A stretch of 64,000 bases of DNA from Oxyruncus cristatus (lineage: Eukaryota > Chordata > Aves > Passeriformes > Cotingidae). Both the position numbers and the translations under genes were made by a program. Shown in pieces: positions 37,241-50,800 of this stretch. The number at the start of each line of letters is the position of its first letter. Positions within the stretch are counted from its first letter, which is position 1. A model generated the notes under the pieces. It did no database searches, was not told the DNA's origin, and was given only the letters and a program-made list of their open reading frames with translations. The DNA lies in assembly GCA_013399855.1 (NCBI GenBank), contig VXAY01007011.1:1530716-1594715 (forward strand), in the 5' to 3' direction.

Positions 37241-38989
37241 ATCAGTTAAGCATTAACCATTGGTTTTCAAATCAGCCATCTGATATTTCCCTATTTATAT
37301 GTGAAGGGTGCAAGCTTTCACTTCAGGAGAGTGACTTGCATAAAGTCTGTGCTCACCTTGAGGAAATTATCGATATCCACCGCTCTTCCACACTGGCGTT
37401 CAGCCACAGGCAACTCTCCTCCTCCTCCAGCCCTACTTTTCTAGTTGGACTTCTCCATTCAGACCCTGGTAATACAGTCTCTGGTTCAGATGCTATCTAA
37501 TAAGCAGATCCTTCCAAACAAATGGAAGTGGGAGAGGCCAGCAGCTCTCTTTATTTTAGGGAAACTTTGAAATATCATTATTTGGGAGGATACTGAAGGC
37601 AGAAAGGGAATTTCCCTGGACAGACCTGCTCTGAGGGGGGACTGCTAGCACAGCTACAGGGAAGTCCACAGCACAGAAAAGATCAAGTTCAGCCTTTAAA
37701 TGCATTTCATCTACTTCATATATCATAAATGTTTCTCTAGCCTGTTTGCTGGGTAAAGTGCTCATTTCAGGATCCCAGCTCTTGTTTTTTTAAGTTTCAT
37801 AGACAGAGGAAAGTAAAGGAGGCCAGACACCCTGATGGGAGCGATGCTTTTGAAGTCTTTTATCCTGAAAAAAAAAATGCATCAGGAATCTAGGACACTG
37901 TAGACCATTACTCGGAAAATGCTGCCACTCTAAACAGGTGCCAGCTGGATGCGTTGCAATCTAGTATGTAAATCAAGATGGCTAGTGACTCTCAGCAAAG
38001 GTTTTGCCCAGTGGACCAGGACAGGACTTTTGCAGCAATAGAATGAAAAGTTTTCTGTACCCTAGCAGACACAGAATGGGTTACCAAGTATAATGTTCCT
38101 GGCATCTGGGTTTTTTTTGGTTGGGTTTTGGGGTTGTTTTGTTTTTTCCTGTAGCTGTTCTGCATGCATGGATCTAAATTCTGTGTAGCTCATACATGTA
38201 GTAAAAATGATTGAATCCTTTTCCTGTGTCCTGTGCAGGTAGTTGTGCTGCATATTTAGAAAAGCACCACAAATCAGACTAGTTTTCCTTTCCTTTCAAC
38301 AATGGAGAAAGGGACTTTGATTGTTCTGCAGGGCCCAAAGGATTTGGTTGTGCTCTTAGAAAGCCCCTTTCCTTGGGTGAAATTATTAGCCTAAGCTCTA
38401 AATCCTCGGGGAAGAAAAAATATCAGCTTTTCTGAAAGACTCTCTGCCATAGTCTTAAACTGCAAACTCCCCATAGCACCCTTTCTCTTCACACAGGCAG
38501 AACATCCAGCCTGCACACAGCTCAGCACACTTCATTGACTTTTTGGTTTCCTCCTACATTCAAACAAGTTGATATTTCTTCATAAAGCCCATATTTCCTA
38601 AATTACTCAGAGGATGAACTAATTTATCAGCCTGAAGGTGTGGGAAATAACAGAGTGTGCACCTCCTCATTCAATCTCAATTGCACTATTTGTCTTACTA
38701 ATGGACAATGAGCATCTTCTGTTTCCCATCAATGCTATTCAGGCCTGCTGAGAAGTGACTTATCAGAGAGAGATGACTGAAAAAGAACAGAAAGATCTAA
38801 ATGTAATCTTATTAATTTCTTTTCGCAGCCAGTTCAGATGAAGTTGTTCATTTCCATTGTTTGGGGTACTTAAAAAAGTTTCAGTTATTGTTCAGTTATT
38901 GTATTAGATATACTTCCCATCAGAAATTCCCCTAGATGGTATCTATAGGCAGAATTCTCAAAATCAATTTGCAATGTACCTTTTGTGAT

Positions 38990-39240
38990 ACCATGATACA
39001 AATTGTCTTTCCTGGTTCTTTGCTTTTTGGTTTGTTCTTTTCTTTTTTCAGTTGGTTGGGTTTTTTTTGGTTTTCCTTTTTTTTTCCCCCCCTTTTTTTG
39101 GGGTTTGTTTTGTTTTGTTTTGTTTTGTTTTGTTTTGTTTTGTTTTGTTTTGTTTGTTGCTGGGTTTTTTGGTTGGTTGTTGTTGGGGGCAGTTGGTTTT
39201 GTTTGTTTGTTTGTTTGTTTTTCCTTATTTTTTTTCGGGG
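38990..39240. repeat. G/T-only low-complexity tract with (TTTTG)n and (TTTG)n
   Basis: About 250 bases of the + strand have almost no A. They contain T-rich and G-rich runs, a (TTTTG) array of about ten units at 39104-39157 and a (TTTG) array at 39198-39221. The long open frames here on both strands are artefacts of this composition. A related but shorter GT tract lies at 38108-38148. Confidence 0.9.
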
Positions 39241-39244
39241 TAGT

Positions 39245-41000
39245 GCTACTGGCAATTATAAATCTTGCGTTTGTTTTTCTTGGCTTCTTCTTGGGTGACA
39301 GAGGAAGGTGAGGGGGAGCTTAGCTGATACTTAAAGAAGATAGGCTATGCCTTCCATGGAAATGTTTTCATCTACCTTCTTTAGCAGACAGCATTAAAAA
39401 GGTGTCATTTTAAGGTGCCTTAAAGGAAAAAAAAAAGGGTAATTAAACACAGAATCTGGAGTATAAGCCCATTCAAGCATTTTCATCGTGCTCATGTTGC
39501 ATGAGAACACTCAGACCATAGCAGAATATATTAATTCACTTTTGTTAGTCATTCTTTAACATAACTGTATGCTGCTTTACAGAGAACAACCAAGGTAAGG
39601 ATCTTTCTACATATGGCTGAGAGAAGTGAGTGATGCAAAAAGCATATACTCTCGCAGAGAACAGCAAGCTCACAGTCCCACTGCCAAGACTTACTGTAAA
39701 AAGGCATCATATGTGTCACAGCTTGCATGGACTAGACATAAGTTTGTTAATTGATTCTACTTTGAAGGGTAGAAGATACCCAGAAGAATGCTCCAGGTCC
39801 CTACCAGCAATCTTTCCTTTGAACTCTGTGCTCTTCTGCCCATGGGGACAGAAGCTGATGTACTGGTAAAACTGAAATGGTTACCAGTGTATAACATCTC
39901 TTTCTTTTTCTAGAAAAACAGTCTCTAACCAAATAAGAACCTATATCAGCCTAATCCTATATTCTTTTGTCAAGAGTAAATAAAATTAATAAACTATAGG
40001 CTTGGGAGAAAAAGCTTCTTATAAAGGTATGAGATTTGCAACTGTATCTGAAGCAAGTCACATCATTTGCCATTAGAGATAGAAACCTGATTTAGGTGGT
40101 TCAGAAGCCTGATCCAACCTGCTAATTCCTACATTCTTATGTTTTATGTACACTGGTTTTCTCCAACAAAATGTCTCAGGCTGAAAATTCAGCTTTGTTA
40201 AAGGCTTTCATGAGCTGCTGCTGAGTATTTTGGTATGGAGTTTTGCTGTGGTCATCTGTAGGGGTTTACCACCACTACATATCTTCACAGGTCTTGGTTT
40301 CAATTGCAACTACAAGCAGAAGTTCCAAAATAGAAAGGAAGTTCCCTAAAACGTTTTTAAAATCAGGAAGTAGAAGGATGCTGGTAATACAGAGCTAATA
40401 CAAATGCTAGCCTCATTCACAGGGTATTCCATTCTTGTTGAGTGCTTCTGCAACTGAGATTTTTGGGCCTCCCCTTCCTTGAGAATATTTTAAATACAAT
40501 ATAAGGAGACTGTACTTGGCTGTTGGGAAAACCACAACCCCCGAGGATCAGACCACAACACAGAAGCCTTCAGGTTGTTTAAATGTTGCTTGGGGATTTG
40601 CTCTGTAGACACCTCAACACAATCAGCATGAAAAAAGGGCAGGGCTGTCCCCTTAAATGGACACTATATGGCTCAGAACTATTATGGATATGAACTATAA
40701 ATGCAGTCTGCAAATCTGTCCTCTATGTCTGTATTTTTTTTCCCACGTAAAAATGACAGAATTACGTGGGCATAACTGTGTGTATGGATATCTGCATATG
40801 TAACTGCATTTAGTGGGATTGATCCTGTTTTCTTTTCCTTACACAATGCACTTTTGTAAGGTGACAGAGATAATGCTCATAGAGCTCTGAGACTCTGGCT
40901 AGCCTCCTCAAAATCCAAGTTTTCTTGTTCAATTTGGAACAAATAAATAAAATAAAAATAGCTTGTTTCTTGAAACATAGTCACCCACTCCAAAAGCAGA
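39245..41000. other. Non-coding stretch; ancient CR1-like end inside
   Basis: No exon was recognised. A remnant of an old LINE end at 40065-40145 is listed separately. The remainder is AT-rich DNA without supported features. Confidence 0.45.
40065..40145 (+). mobile_element. Ancient CR1/L3-like LINE 3' end
   Basis: CTGATTTAGGTGGTTCAGAA, then CCTGATCCAACCTGC and ATTCTTATGTTTTATG resemble the conserved end of old amniote CR1/L3-type elements (…GGTCTGATCCAGCA…TTCTTATGTTCTTATG…). It is diverged and short, and the name is inferred from memory of the consensus. Confidence 0.55.
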
Positions 41001-41003
41001 ATC

Positions 41004-41490
41004 TTACTTTATCACCATCAGCTCAGACCAGTGGCCAGGAGGTTGTCTGTTACAGTGGCTGTGTATCCAGTGTCGTCTGATAGCTCTGGAAGACCTTCCT
41101 AAGGCTGGGAGCACTGTCTGCACTGATTTCAGCTCCTTCCCAGCATAGAGTACATAGGCTGATGGCAATTTGTATCTGAAGAACCAGTTAGAGCTTCCAG
41201 ACCTTCCTTCTTGCCCTGGGGTTTGGGGGTCTGGCTGCAACAGCTTCCAGGTCAGAAAATATTTGCAAAAAAGACTTACTTCTGGAAAGTTCCATACTCT
41301 GGAAAGAAGATTTGTTTGGCTGATTGCTTTCGCTCTGCCTCTGAGGGTGTCTTTCGATGCCTCATACTGCAAAGAAAAGAAGCGTGGAGAGGTCTGGGAC
41401 CAGCCAGGATTTGAGGAGACCTGGAGAAGAACGAGTCTACCCTGGTTGTGTCTTTTTCTCACCTTGCGAAACCCATCTTCGCCATCTGTT
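41004..41490 (-). other. Unidentified open frame with splice-like sites
   Basis: The reverse strand stays open for 152 codons (41462-41004), and the same frame is open further upstream. Inside it lie canonical junctions: CGCAAG|GTGAG near 41462, an acceptor CTTTGCAG ending at 41367, and AGAA|GTAAGTC near 41279. They delimit an 87-base (29-codon) segment at 41280-41366. The peptide is basic in part, and another frame of that segment reads RHRKTPSEAERKQSAKQ. I recognise no domain. It could be an exon of an unknown or non-coding transcript, or chance. Confidence 0.3.
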
Positions 41491-42531
41491 TTTGTCGTGA
41501 AGGTGGGGAGGATGGCAGAGGTGCTGTTGTGCTAACCTTGCAATCAACGGAAGCTCTCAACTGATGGGTCACTGAGGTACCTCAGGAACATGACAAGACA
41601 TAGAATGTGCCCCAGTGACTTGGACTGATAAATGGTGTTCAGCGTATTTAAAATGCAACATAGATGAGTGTCAGTGTTATGTCACAGAAAAGTTATTTGT
41701 ATTGGGGCTGATGGATACAGGTTTGTTTGTGTGTGTGCATGTGTATGTGTCTGCTGGTTTCTGAAGGTCTGAGAAGGTTTGAAGTCATCTGTGAAAGGTT
41801 AAAACCCTCAAGTGAAAAATAAAAAAAATAGCTTGAAGTCACGCACAGGTGGTGTTGACAAATAACAGTTTCTCAGGTGCCCAAGAGAACTTTGGCCTCA
41901 TTTTGGGCTGGCTGAATGCTAGTTGATAAAGCATGAATGTGACAACTATAGAGCCTTCTCTGTGTTACTAAATAGTCTGAAACTCTACCTTTGGCTTTTT
42001 CAAATATACTGTAGTTTGTAATCACTAAGTCAGTCAGCTGCTGTGAGGATGACACAAGCAATGGTCATTTCAGCACTAAGGGAAGACCCAGTGGGGCAAT
42101 GATGATGAACACGTCCCAGAAAACAGAGAATTCTGGTCATGTGAACAAACAATTCAGCAAATTTTTCGAACAACAAAAGGCATGTAGTTGCTTTCAAAAG
42201 AATAACGCAAGCCAAGCTAAGTCACTTGATTGGCAACAAAATGAAGAGCTCATTTAAAAGAAACTGAGAGTATCTCAGTTGTAGAAAACTTTCATGCTTG
42301 CACAACAAGCCACTAGGCACTGAGGCAAGACACCAATCAGCTGCCACAAGTCTTATGATGCTGTCGGTCACATGAACTAGTGTTGCAGAGCAAATCTCTC
42401 TGATGTGCCTTTTAGACAGTTACTCAGCAGATCAGCTGCCATGGAAAGGCTTTCTATCTCACCCATTATGTAGTGTTATATGTTCTTAAGTCCTTGTTTT
42501 CGGGTGTCCCTAGCAGCGTTAATGAGAAAGG

Positions 42532-42650
42532 TGGTCAAAGGCCCCAGTCTCAGGAAGTTGAAAGAACAAACTTTTACGTTTCTGTACTCCCTTGTAGGTT
42601 GTTGCAAGTTTAAAAATCATTATAGCTGGTTGGAGTAAAGGGACTGTTTT
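42532..42650 (+). repeat. Interspersed 120-bp repeat, copy 1
   Basis: This aligns with 44710-44833 in direct orientation. Shared stretches include CCAGTCTCAG, CAAACTTTTAC, TTTCTGT.CTCCCTTGT and AAAAATCATTATA. The match starts and stops sharply, and the flanks do not match. I do not recognise a named family. Confidence 0.75.
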
Positions 42651-44709
42651 TTTCCCTGGTTGCTTGTTTAGTTCATCACAACGAAGCAGACCCTGCTTCT
42701 GGTTTACCAGCCTCCCATATGCAAACAAGAAGTGTAACACTTCAGAACCAGCAAGTTCCTCTCTGAGGAGGAGGTTGGTGTGAAGAAAAGTCACCAGCAA
42801 TTGCTTTCTGAATGCACAGTGGGTGCACAGTGGGCTGGATATGGCACTCACCGGCACCTGCTATTATGTAGCCTTTGCAGGAGCCCCTTACTGACATAGG
42901 CAATCGCACCTGCAGATCTGCCTCTGCTCTCATTCCTTTTTTTCCTTTCTGCCTTCTGCTTGGTCAAACTGGAGGCATAAACCCAACTGCTGTCTGGGCC
43001 TGGGAGCATTTTGCCCTCTGTGCCTTGGGCAAAGCAGGGGAGAAAGCAGCTTAGAGCATCCTCAGTGGCATGGCAGGCACCTAAAGCAGCTGTTTCAAAA
43101 CTGCCAGGAAAAATCAGACATGGCAATCCCAGGTTTCCTTTATCATAAGGGAGGCATGAGAGTGGTACAGACCCATGCTGCTGAGGGGAACCTTAGCGAG
43201 CAGATGAGATGCACCTCAGGGCACAAAAGAGCTGAGTGAGGGCTACTTCTGGAGAGAATGATTTAAGAGCAAGGGGCTACTGTTGCATATTGTGAGCAGT
43301 ATGGGTGGAAGGAAACAGTGGCGTTATTTCCTAAGAGCTGCACCAAGGAGGATGTCTGTCTTTGTCCGGAACTGAAAGAAGCACTTTTCTATAAAGAAGA
43401 GGAAGGAGGGATTTGTATTCCATATCAGTTCATCTCTTCATCTGGAAAACAGGCTCCCTCCAGTTTTCCTCTTAGGCTGAAGGAGTTGTGTTGCTTGTGT
43501 GTGCTACTCTATACATACTATGTATTTAACATACATGTGTGGTGGTGTGGGAAATACTGAACATCTGAACCTGTGGTTTAAACCCCTTTATAGTTAATGG
43601 GCAGAAAAGGGCAGTTCCAACTGCAGAAACCCCCTGAGCTGTCTTTGGTTTCTACTGTAGGACAGAATTCCTCTCCACACAGACATGCCTGGTCACTCTC
43701 TCTCTGGACTGTGGGGAGTCTGGGTAACTAACTTGGATGTAGAAGTGTCTGTTTTATACAGAATAAAAGTAGCCAATGGATGTTATGCTTGCTACCTTTG
43801 CACAGACAGGGATGTCTCATTCATTCCAGACCCTTGGATTGGCTGTGTCCACCCACAGTCTCAGATTTTGACTGCATCCTTTTTGGGCAAAAGCTGTTAT
43901 ATTGTACTGTGTTTGAACAACACCTTTTGCTCCTTCTGTGAACCCTTAGTGTTGCCACACATGAAACTGACTATAACCATCATCTCAAAAAAGGAAAGAA
44001 TGCTTGTGTCATGCTTCTGCAATGTCAGTGTTGGGATAGTGATGCCAGTGTAAATGGCAGGATGGAGGGAAAAAATGGAGACTTATGTCATAGCTCAGAA
44101 ACCATGGCAATGCCAGTCAGAATGTCTTCACAGCAGTGAATGTTGCTGATTTCTGCCATCTGAAACTCTGAACCTCCAATCTCAAAGACCATTCAAGGCT
44201 CTGGCTTGGTGAAATGACTCTCCAAGAGGTGGTTCCCATGGTTGCCCTAAGAAGGCAACCTAGAATTGAGTCCCTGCCGCTTCCTTCTACAGCTGTGGCA
44301 CAACCTTCTGGCTGAAGCACAGGCTGGATCTTGGTGAGCTGTGTGTTACATGCAGCAAGAAGGTAATATTCAGGTGTGATGAAAAGCAGGAGGTACTCAT
44401 CTTCAGATGTAGTAGTTCTCTTATCCTTTTCTAGCCCGCTAATTTCCCTGTTGACCCTTTCTGGTGAATTTCGGTGACACAGAGCTGGGCTGGGTTGCAC
44501 AGCACAGCATTCATCTGCAATTCTACCTGGGTCATCTCAGGCTTGTATCAGAATGTGGAAAGTGGAAGTAGAGGCACCACTTTGTACCTAGACTGTGATC
44601 ACATTAATCTTCCCTTTGTAAGCAGGCCATGCAGTAAGCATGCCACACCACAACAGCAAGGCCAGGTTTGTGAGAGGAATTGTGCTGAGATGTGTATGTG
44701 TAGATGGGA

Positions 44710-44833
44710 CAGATGGACAAAGGCCTCCAGTCTCAGCAAGGTGAAAGTGGGCAAACTTTTACCTTTCTGTGCTCCCTTGTTGATTGTTGTAAGTCTAAAA
44801 ATCATTATAAGCTGGTTAGATTAAGGGGACTGG
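44710..44833 (+). repeat. Interspersed 120-bp repeat, copy 2
   Basis: Direct-orientation counterpart of 42532-42650, about 2.2 kb away. Differences are scattered substitutions and a few single-base indels, so it is not a recent duplication. It could be the tail of an old transposon. Confidence 0.75.
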
Positions 44834-47800
44834 TGTAGATGGCAGAGACAAGAAGGGCAGATGTGCAGGCATGCATCTTTTGTGTACTCCTATCAAGAGG
44901 AAAGTGGTCACTCTTGGTCACAGGAGACCACAGATTTACTTTCACTTGAGTTGTCTAAAAGTAGTTGAACACCAGTAAGCACCATTCCTCTTAGAAATCC
45001 TAAACTGCAGGCTGTGACAGCTCTGGAAGGAATGAATGGCCTGTATAAAATCTAGAGAACCACTGAGATCTCTTTATTTCATGGCACAGCTCACTAGTAA
45101 GTGAAAGTTATACAAGATGTAGAGATCCAGGATTGAAAGGGACTCCCGTAAAGATAGCTTCTGGCTTTGTCCACCTTTATGTCAGACAAGCCTTTAGTAA
45201 CTTTATGTTTCTCCATTGTTAGTCTGCCAGAAAAGGGTGAGAACACTGCCTTTCTTCCACCTCACCTCCTTTTTTCCTTGCAGCCTGTGTGTTCCTGGGG
45301 GCAGCGGCAGCTCCTTGTTAGAAATACCCAAGAGCAGTCCCCACTGTACAGGATAGGGCCAGATCCTGCCATGTCAGATCCTGTTACCAACCTTGCACAG
45401 TCTTAGACAGAGCGAAGACAGGAATGACCTGATTTGGAAAAGCCCTGATCACCTACCTCCCTTGGACAGTGCCATGAGCACTTTGAAGAACAATCCTGAC
45501 GCAGAAGTCCTGGAAAACATTATATTGGTATGGAGAGACTACAAATGAACATTTGAACATTCAGCAGAAGTAAGAATGGGAAAATGGAAGGGAAAGGCCA
45601 GCCATGTGGATATCACATGTAGGAGCAGAGCTCCTTCATCCTGGGATGGCACAGGGCTGGTGCAGGCACATGAAGCACCAACTCTGTTTCAGAAGAAACT
45701 TACACTCTATACTCAGAGCCAAAGGGAAGGTGGGATTTAGGCTTTGCTGACCGATATCCAAGCCTTCCTGGCCTCCTTGATCTCTCTTACATGAGGAATT
45801 CATGACCTTTTCAGACACAGGATGATGAGCTGGATAAGGAACGCTTTACTCATCCCATGAAAAGTTTCTGAGTCTTACAAATTTTTGGAAGAAAAGCCTG
45901 TTCAGTTTGCACAAAACTCTAATTTCCCAAGGTATTTCCAAAGAAACTGGAAGGGAAGAGAGTTGCACTGAAATAAAAAGCAGTGTGAAAATCAGGCTAG
46001 ACAAACAATGTCAGTCACAGACCTAGAAACATTGCGCCACTTCCCTGTCTCTTGTTGCGAACTAGCAAAACGAAAGTTAAATTCACTGAGTGAATTTTAA
46101 TTGCAACATCATTCGCTGTGATGTCCAGTTTTGGATATTTTGAGCCTCTAAGAAAAACATCTTCATAATCTGCAGAAGTAACTTCCCTTCTGCCCCTCTT
46201 GCAAAACTTATTCCAAGAAATTATGAGAGAAATAATAGTCCAGTGAGGAATGCATTTCCAGGGGAAAAAACCAACAAAACAAACCTCAGGCTGAATGGTA
46301 CAAAGACAAGAGAAACTGAACAGTGTGGAGGGGAAACATAATCAGAGCTACTGTGAGGTAGCTGCATATCTCATTACAGAAATAAAAATGGGCTAGAAAA
46401 CACCACATGGGTTGCAATGAGATGTATTAAAATTTTTAAATAAGAAAGATATTATTTATATTTATCTTAAGCCCACTCCTTATGCATTTATTTCAAATCC
46501 AGAATAAGAAAGGGATTTTAAGAAAAAAAATTTTGTGTAGCCATATGAGAGACATTAGGAGAGCACACAGATTCAAGGCAGCTAAAATAGGTTTGCCCAT
46601 AAAACCATGAAGTGGAGACTTCCCAGTTACTTCCCAGTTTGACTTAGCAATCAAGATCACTTTCTTTCTTCAATTCTTTAATGTAATTTCCCATGTCTTT
46701 ATTAGAGAGAAACCTCCCTCCCTTTTTAAAATTATCTCTTGTTGTGCAGGCATATGGATCCTTTCATTTCAGATTTCCATGTTTGTGAGCCTGAGTTTGA
46801 AAGCTGGGGCTCCCAAGCCCCTGGCAAGAAGAATTAGCTGTGTTTATAAATCAGAATGGAAGAAAAGTTGCAACCCAGCTTAAGCCAAGTCCAGGGAGGT
46901 GGCTTCACTGGGCAGCCATTCACACCAAAGTCACAGATTCCCATTCCACTTCTGTTTAGGATAAAAGGGTTCATCAACTGGAGAGGGGAAAAAAAAAGGA
47001 ACAGTGCAGGTCAGTAAAGACAGCCTACTTTTCCAGAAACCATTTTTCTCCCTGTTGTTCTCATTCAGAGCAAGCATGACGCATAGCTTTTTCTCAATAA
47101 CTTCAGGTGGCTCTACAGAAACCCAGCAGACCCCTTCTAGTCTGTTTTCCCTCTTGACAATCTGTACTGTGACTTTGGATCTGTATCCCAAAGGCAAAAC
47201 AAGTGGAAAAACAGATGTAGATATCCAAGCAGCTGGAGGACAGGTTCCTTCTGCTTGTCGCTTTTTCTGTCTGTGACCTCCGTGCTATCCCTGCCCTCAG
47301 TTAAGGGCACTGCACAAGCTGGGTGACATGGGTATGATGAGAGCTGCTTGCTCCTCATTGAGCACTCTCTTTCAACTACCCAACTTCTGCATTTCATTAT
47401 GTATAACTTCCACTAGTATCTGGATTTCTTACTCCACCCCACCATCAGTCTGAAAAGAGAAAATGAGAGAGAAAAGTAGAAGAATATTATATCTGTATAG
47501 TTGTTAAATAATTCTTTTTCTTTGCTGGTAATTATTTGTTATGTTTGTATCCTTAAAGATGTCAGCCAGATGTTCTTGCCACAAGCCCTCTCACTATCCA
47601 CCAGCTCCGAGCTTGAACACTGTCATTTTAAGGGTTTAGTCAAAAACCAAGTCATGATGGCCTGCACCAGGTGAGGGCTGCTGTCTCAAAGATAAAGATG
47701 CATATTTACATCTGAGGAGCAGCCATCTCTTCGTTCAGCATCTCTATCAACTGCTGCCTCCCTACCTCATGGGCCCACGAACATTATGTGCCACAGCTGA

Positions 47801-50800
47801 GGTGGAAGCTGTTCAACTGACTAAACCATCTCCCTCCTCCCTGCTCTGTCGCAGCCAATTTGACAGCTGTCAGATGTTCTCAGCATGGTAGCTGCTGTTG
47901 TTGCTGGATTGGTACTGATGGGAACTGATAGTTGTTTATAGGCAAACGAAGTGTTCCCAAGGCAATCCAAGCTTGCAAATGTCTTTGACAATGTTTGGTA
48001 CCTTCTACCTCCCTGAGTGGAGCTTTAAAGAAAGCAATGCAAAGGTATTTTTATCACTCTGTAACTTACATATATAAAAACTCTGTATTTATGCTGAAAA
48101 GCAAAGACACTGTGAAGGCTTGTGGGTCCCTCAGATGAAAGATTTTAAGATTCATACATAGCAAAAACAGGGACAACAATCAAATCGCCCTTACAATATA
48201 TTTAGCTCTCATCTACAGAGAACTCAGTCAGTAGATATATTGAAGATTTGTTACTAGCTGCTCTTAAATTGAACTGTAACCATCCCTGGAGGTTTTGAGA
48301 GAAGTGTGAGCATACACACACTCTGCCATAGGACAGCTGGTTAGTAGGAATCAGGTTAGCCAGCATTAATGGGATGAGGCCCAGTGGAAGCTGTGGAGTC
48401 TGTAGTCCAAATCAGCTATGACATGTGCAAGTGGTGTTATCCATAATCAGCCAACACAATAGGATGATTGCTTGGTTTTCTCTACACCTTTGTTATTGTT
48501 GCATGTTATATGGGAATATCCAAACACCTCCTGAATTCTTGCAAGACCTTTAAAGGATTCATATTTTACACTTTGCATTATAGCACTGCTCATGAAGGAA
48601 AGCGGTACCTTCTTCATTTTCCTGTGGTCAAGTGTGTCCCTTTTAATGCACCAAGTTCGTGGAGAAGGGACGGTTTCTGCCTGTGCACAAGATTATTAGC
48701 AGGTCAAAGTCCTGTCGAAGGTTTATACACATGGTACCATAGTGAAGATATTCCAAAGGATAGCAGTGATGCGGCTCACTTACAGTAAAGGATATTGCAC
48801 TAAAGGAACATCTCACTGCGGCCCCACAAGTTAGTCCAAGGCAGAGTTCAATCAGAGCAGAGTTCCACTAGGGACACAATGAAATCTCTTAATTCATAAA
48901 ATTTTGGTGAGTAGATCTTTGAATAATTTTTTAGAGACAAGTCATCAACTAAAACTTGATTTAAGTACTATTTAGAGCAACCTGTCTCTGAATCCCAGCT
49001 TTGCAATATTCATGTGCAATATTTCTGTGACAACTCAAATGAAAACTCAGATGCTGATACCCACCCCTTTTCTCTATGTGCCCCCAGATCTGGAATTTCA
49101 GGCAAGCACCCTGATATTAAATCCATCCTCTGTATTATCAGGTGCAGTCTAGGTCATGATTTTATGCTTTTACCATTGTTTTCTATTGAAATTATTTGGG
49201 GAATGCATCATGTAGACTCTCTGTACCTCCTTTCACTGGTATTGAAACTAAAAGGGATCACAACGAAAAGCACTGCCCAAGCACGGGTTAGTTTTGTCTC
49301 AACCATACTTGGTGCAAAGAGATCATGAAGAAGAGAAAACTGAAAGGACTTACACCTTATGTTGCAAGAGCTGTCCTGACCTCTCCCAGACAGAATTTGC
49401 CAAGGCAATTGTGTTCCCAGCTCCTGTTTTAAATGAGGATGGTGATTAAAAAGGCAGCAAGTCCCTAAGTGTCTTTGAGGATCTGGTCCTTGGCTTACAC
49501 TTCCTCACCAGAGCCCTCAGTGGTAACTCCCCAGCACAAGGATGCACACAGCTGACAAGGGCAGCTCCAGCCCTCTCCTGCTCAGATGGGGCACAAGTCA
49601 CAGCAAAGGAGATGAGATCCCACCAGTGGCGATATGCTGTTTCCATCCCAGGAATAGGGAATCGGGTGATATCCTGACCACACAAAGCGCATCCCTCATA
49701 CATATGTATCATTGTGAAACCACCATGTCCGTGGTTTCTAATGGAAATTCCCCATTTTGAGGACAGACAATTTTATTAAAAGTAACAGCATATTTCATGA
49801 CAGCAGGCATTTATAGGTGTTCTCTCATAACACACAATCCAAAAACAAAGGCCTGGGATTTTCCCCCCATTTTTTCTAGCAACTTATCACTGTTTAATTT
49901 TGAACATCACCTAAACAGGATGGTGGTGGTGTTTTAAATCTGGGGTGAATGGAGAGCCAGGCTGCAGGAATCAGCCCCAGTTCAGTTATACCTACACGGA
50001 TACAGAAACAACCACACAGACCACTGCAAGGGAAGGCATTTTTGGCGGGAAAATTCATTCTGCAAAACTAGTGTTATCTTACGTATTGAGAAAAGGGGAA
50101 CAAACAAAACCTGAATTTTGAGGAACTAAAACTAGGATCTACTAAGCAATAATAATACAGAAGAAAAAAGAGAAGGAAGATGAAAGAACAACCACAACGT
50201 CTGAGTGTAATTGCCTTTTTTAGAGTTAGCTCTGTATCAGAAATTAAGCAAACTACTTTCAACTGATGAAACGTGTAGATCTTTTTTTTAATCAGTACAA
50301 CATAATTCAGCATTTAGAAACAAAACTGAAAAATACAGGCATCTTTTTTTATCTTATTTTCATTAAAATCACCTTATCTACATAGAATACTGGCCAAACC
50401 TCAGCCAAAATTCTTCAAGGTCAGCTAAGCAAAAATTGCTGGTTGACCAAAGAAAGGATATTGTTGCTATTAGTTAAAATATGTAATCTTTGGGGCATAA
50501 AATGGGCCTTTGTCTCTGCAGCAGGTACTCCAGTGTACTGAAAATAAAAGAGAGAAATCTCAAGCTCTGAAGTGCTACATAAACCCAAATACCATTGATT
50601 TTCACTTGCTTGTGATGAGAGTAGAGGAAAGGGGCAAACCTATTAATTACAAGGATAAAGCAGTGATTTCTCTCTTGGAACCCAAAGTATTCAGTTCACT
50701 CTTCAGCGTGTTCTACTAAATGTTTGTTGAAGCATTTTGGTGAAAAGTGATGAACTGAATCAAGTGCTTTGACACACAGAACATCTCAAACAGCTGGTGT

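Noticed and set aside
38932..39311. Several ORFs of 63-120 codons rich in Phe/Val/Leu or Lys/Asn/Gln
   Set aside because: They are translations of the G/T low-complexity tract.
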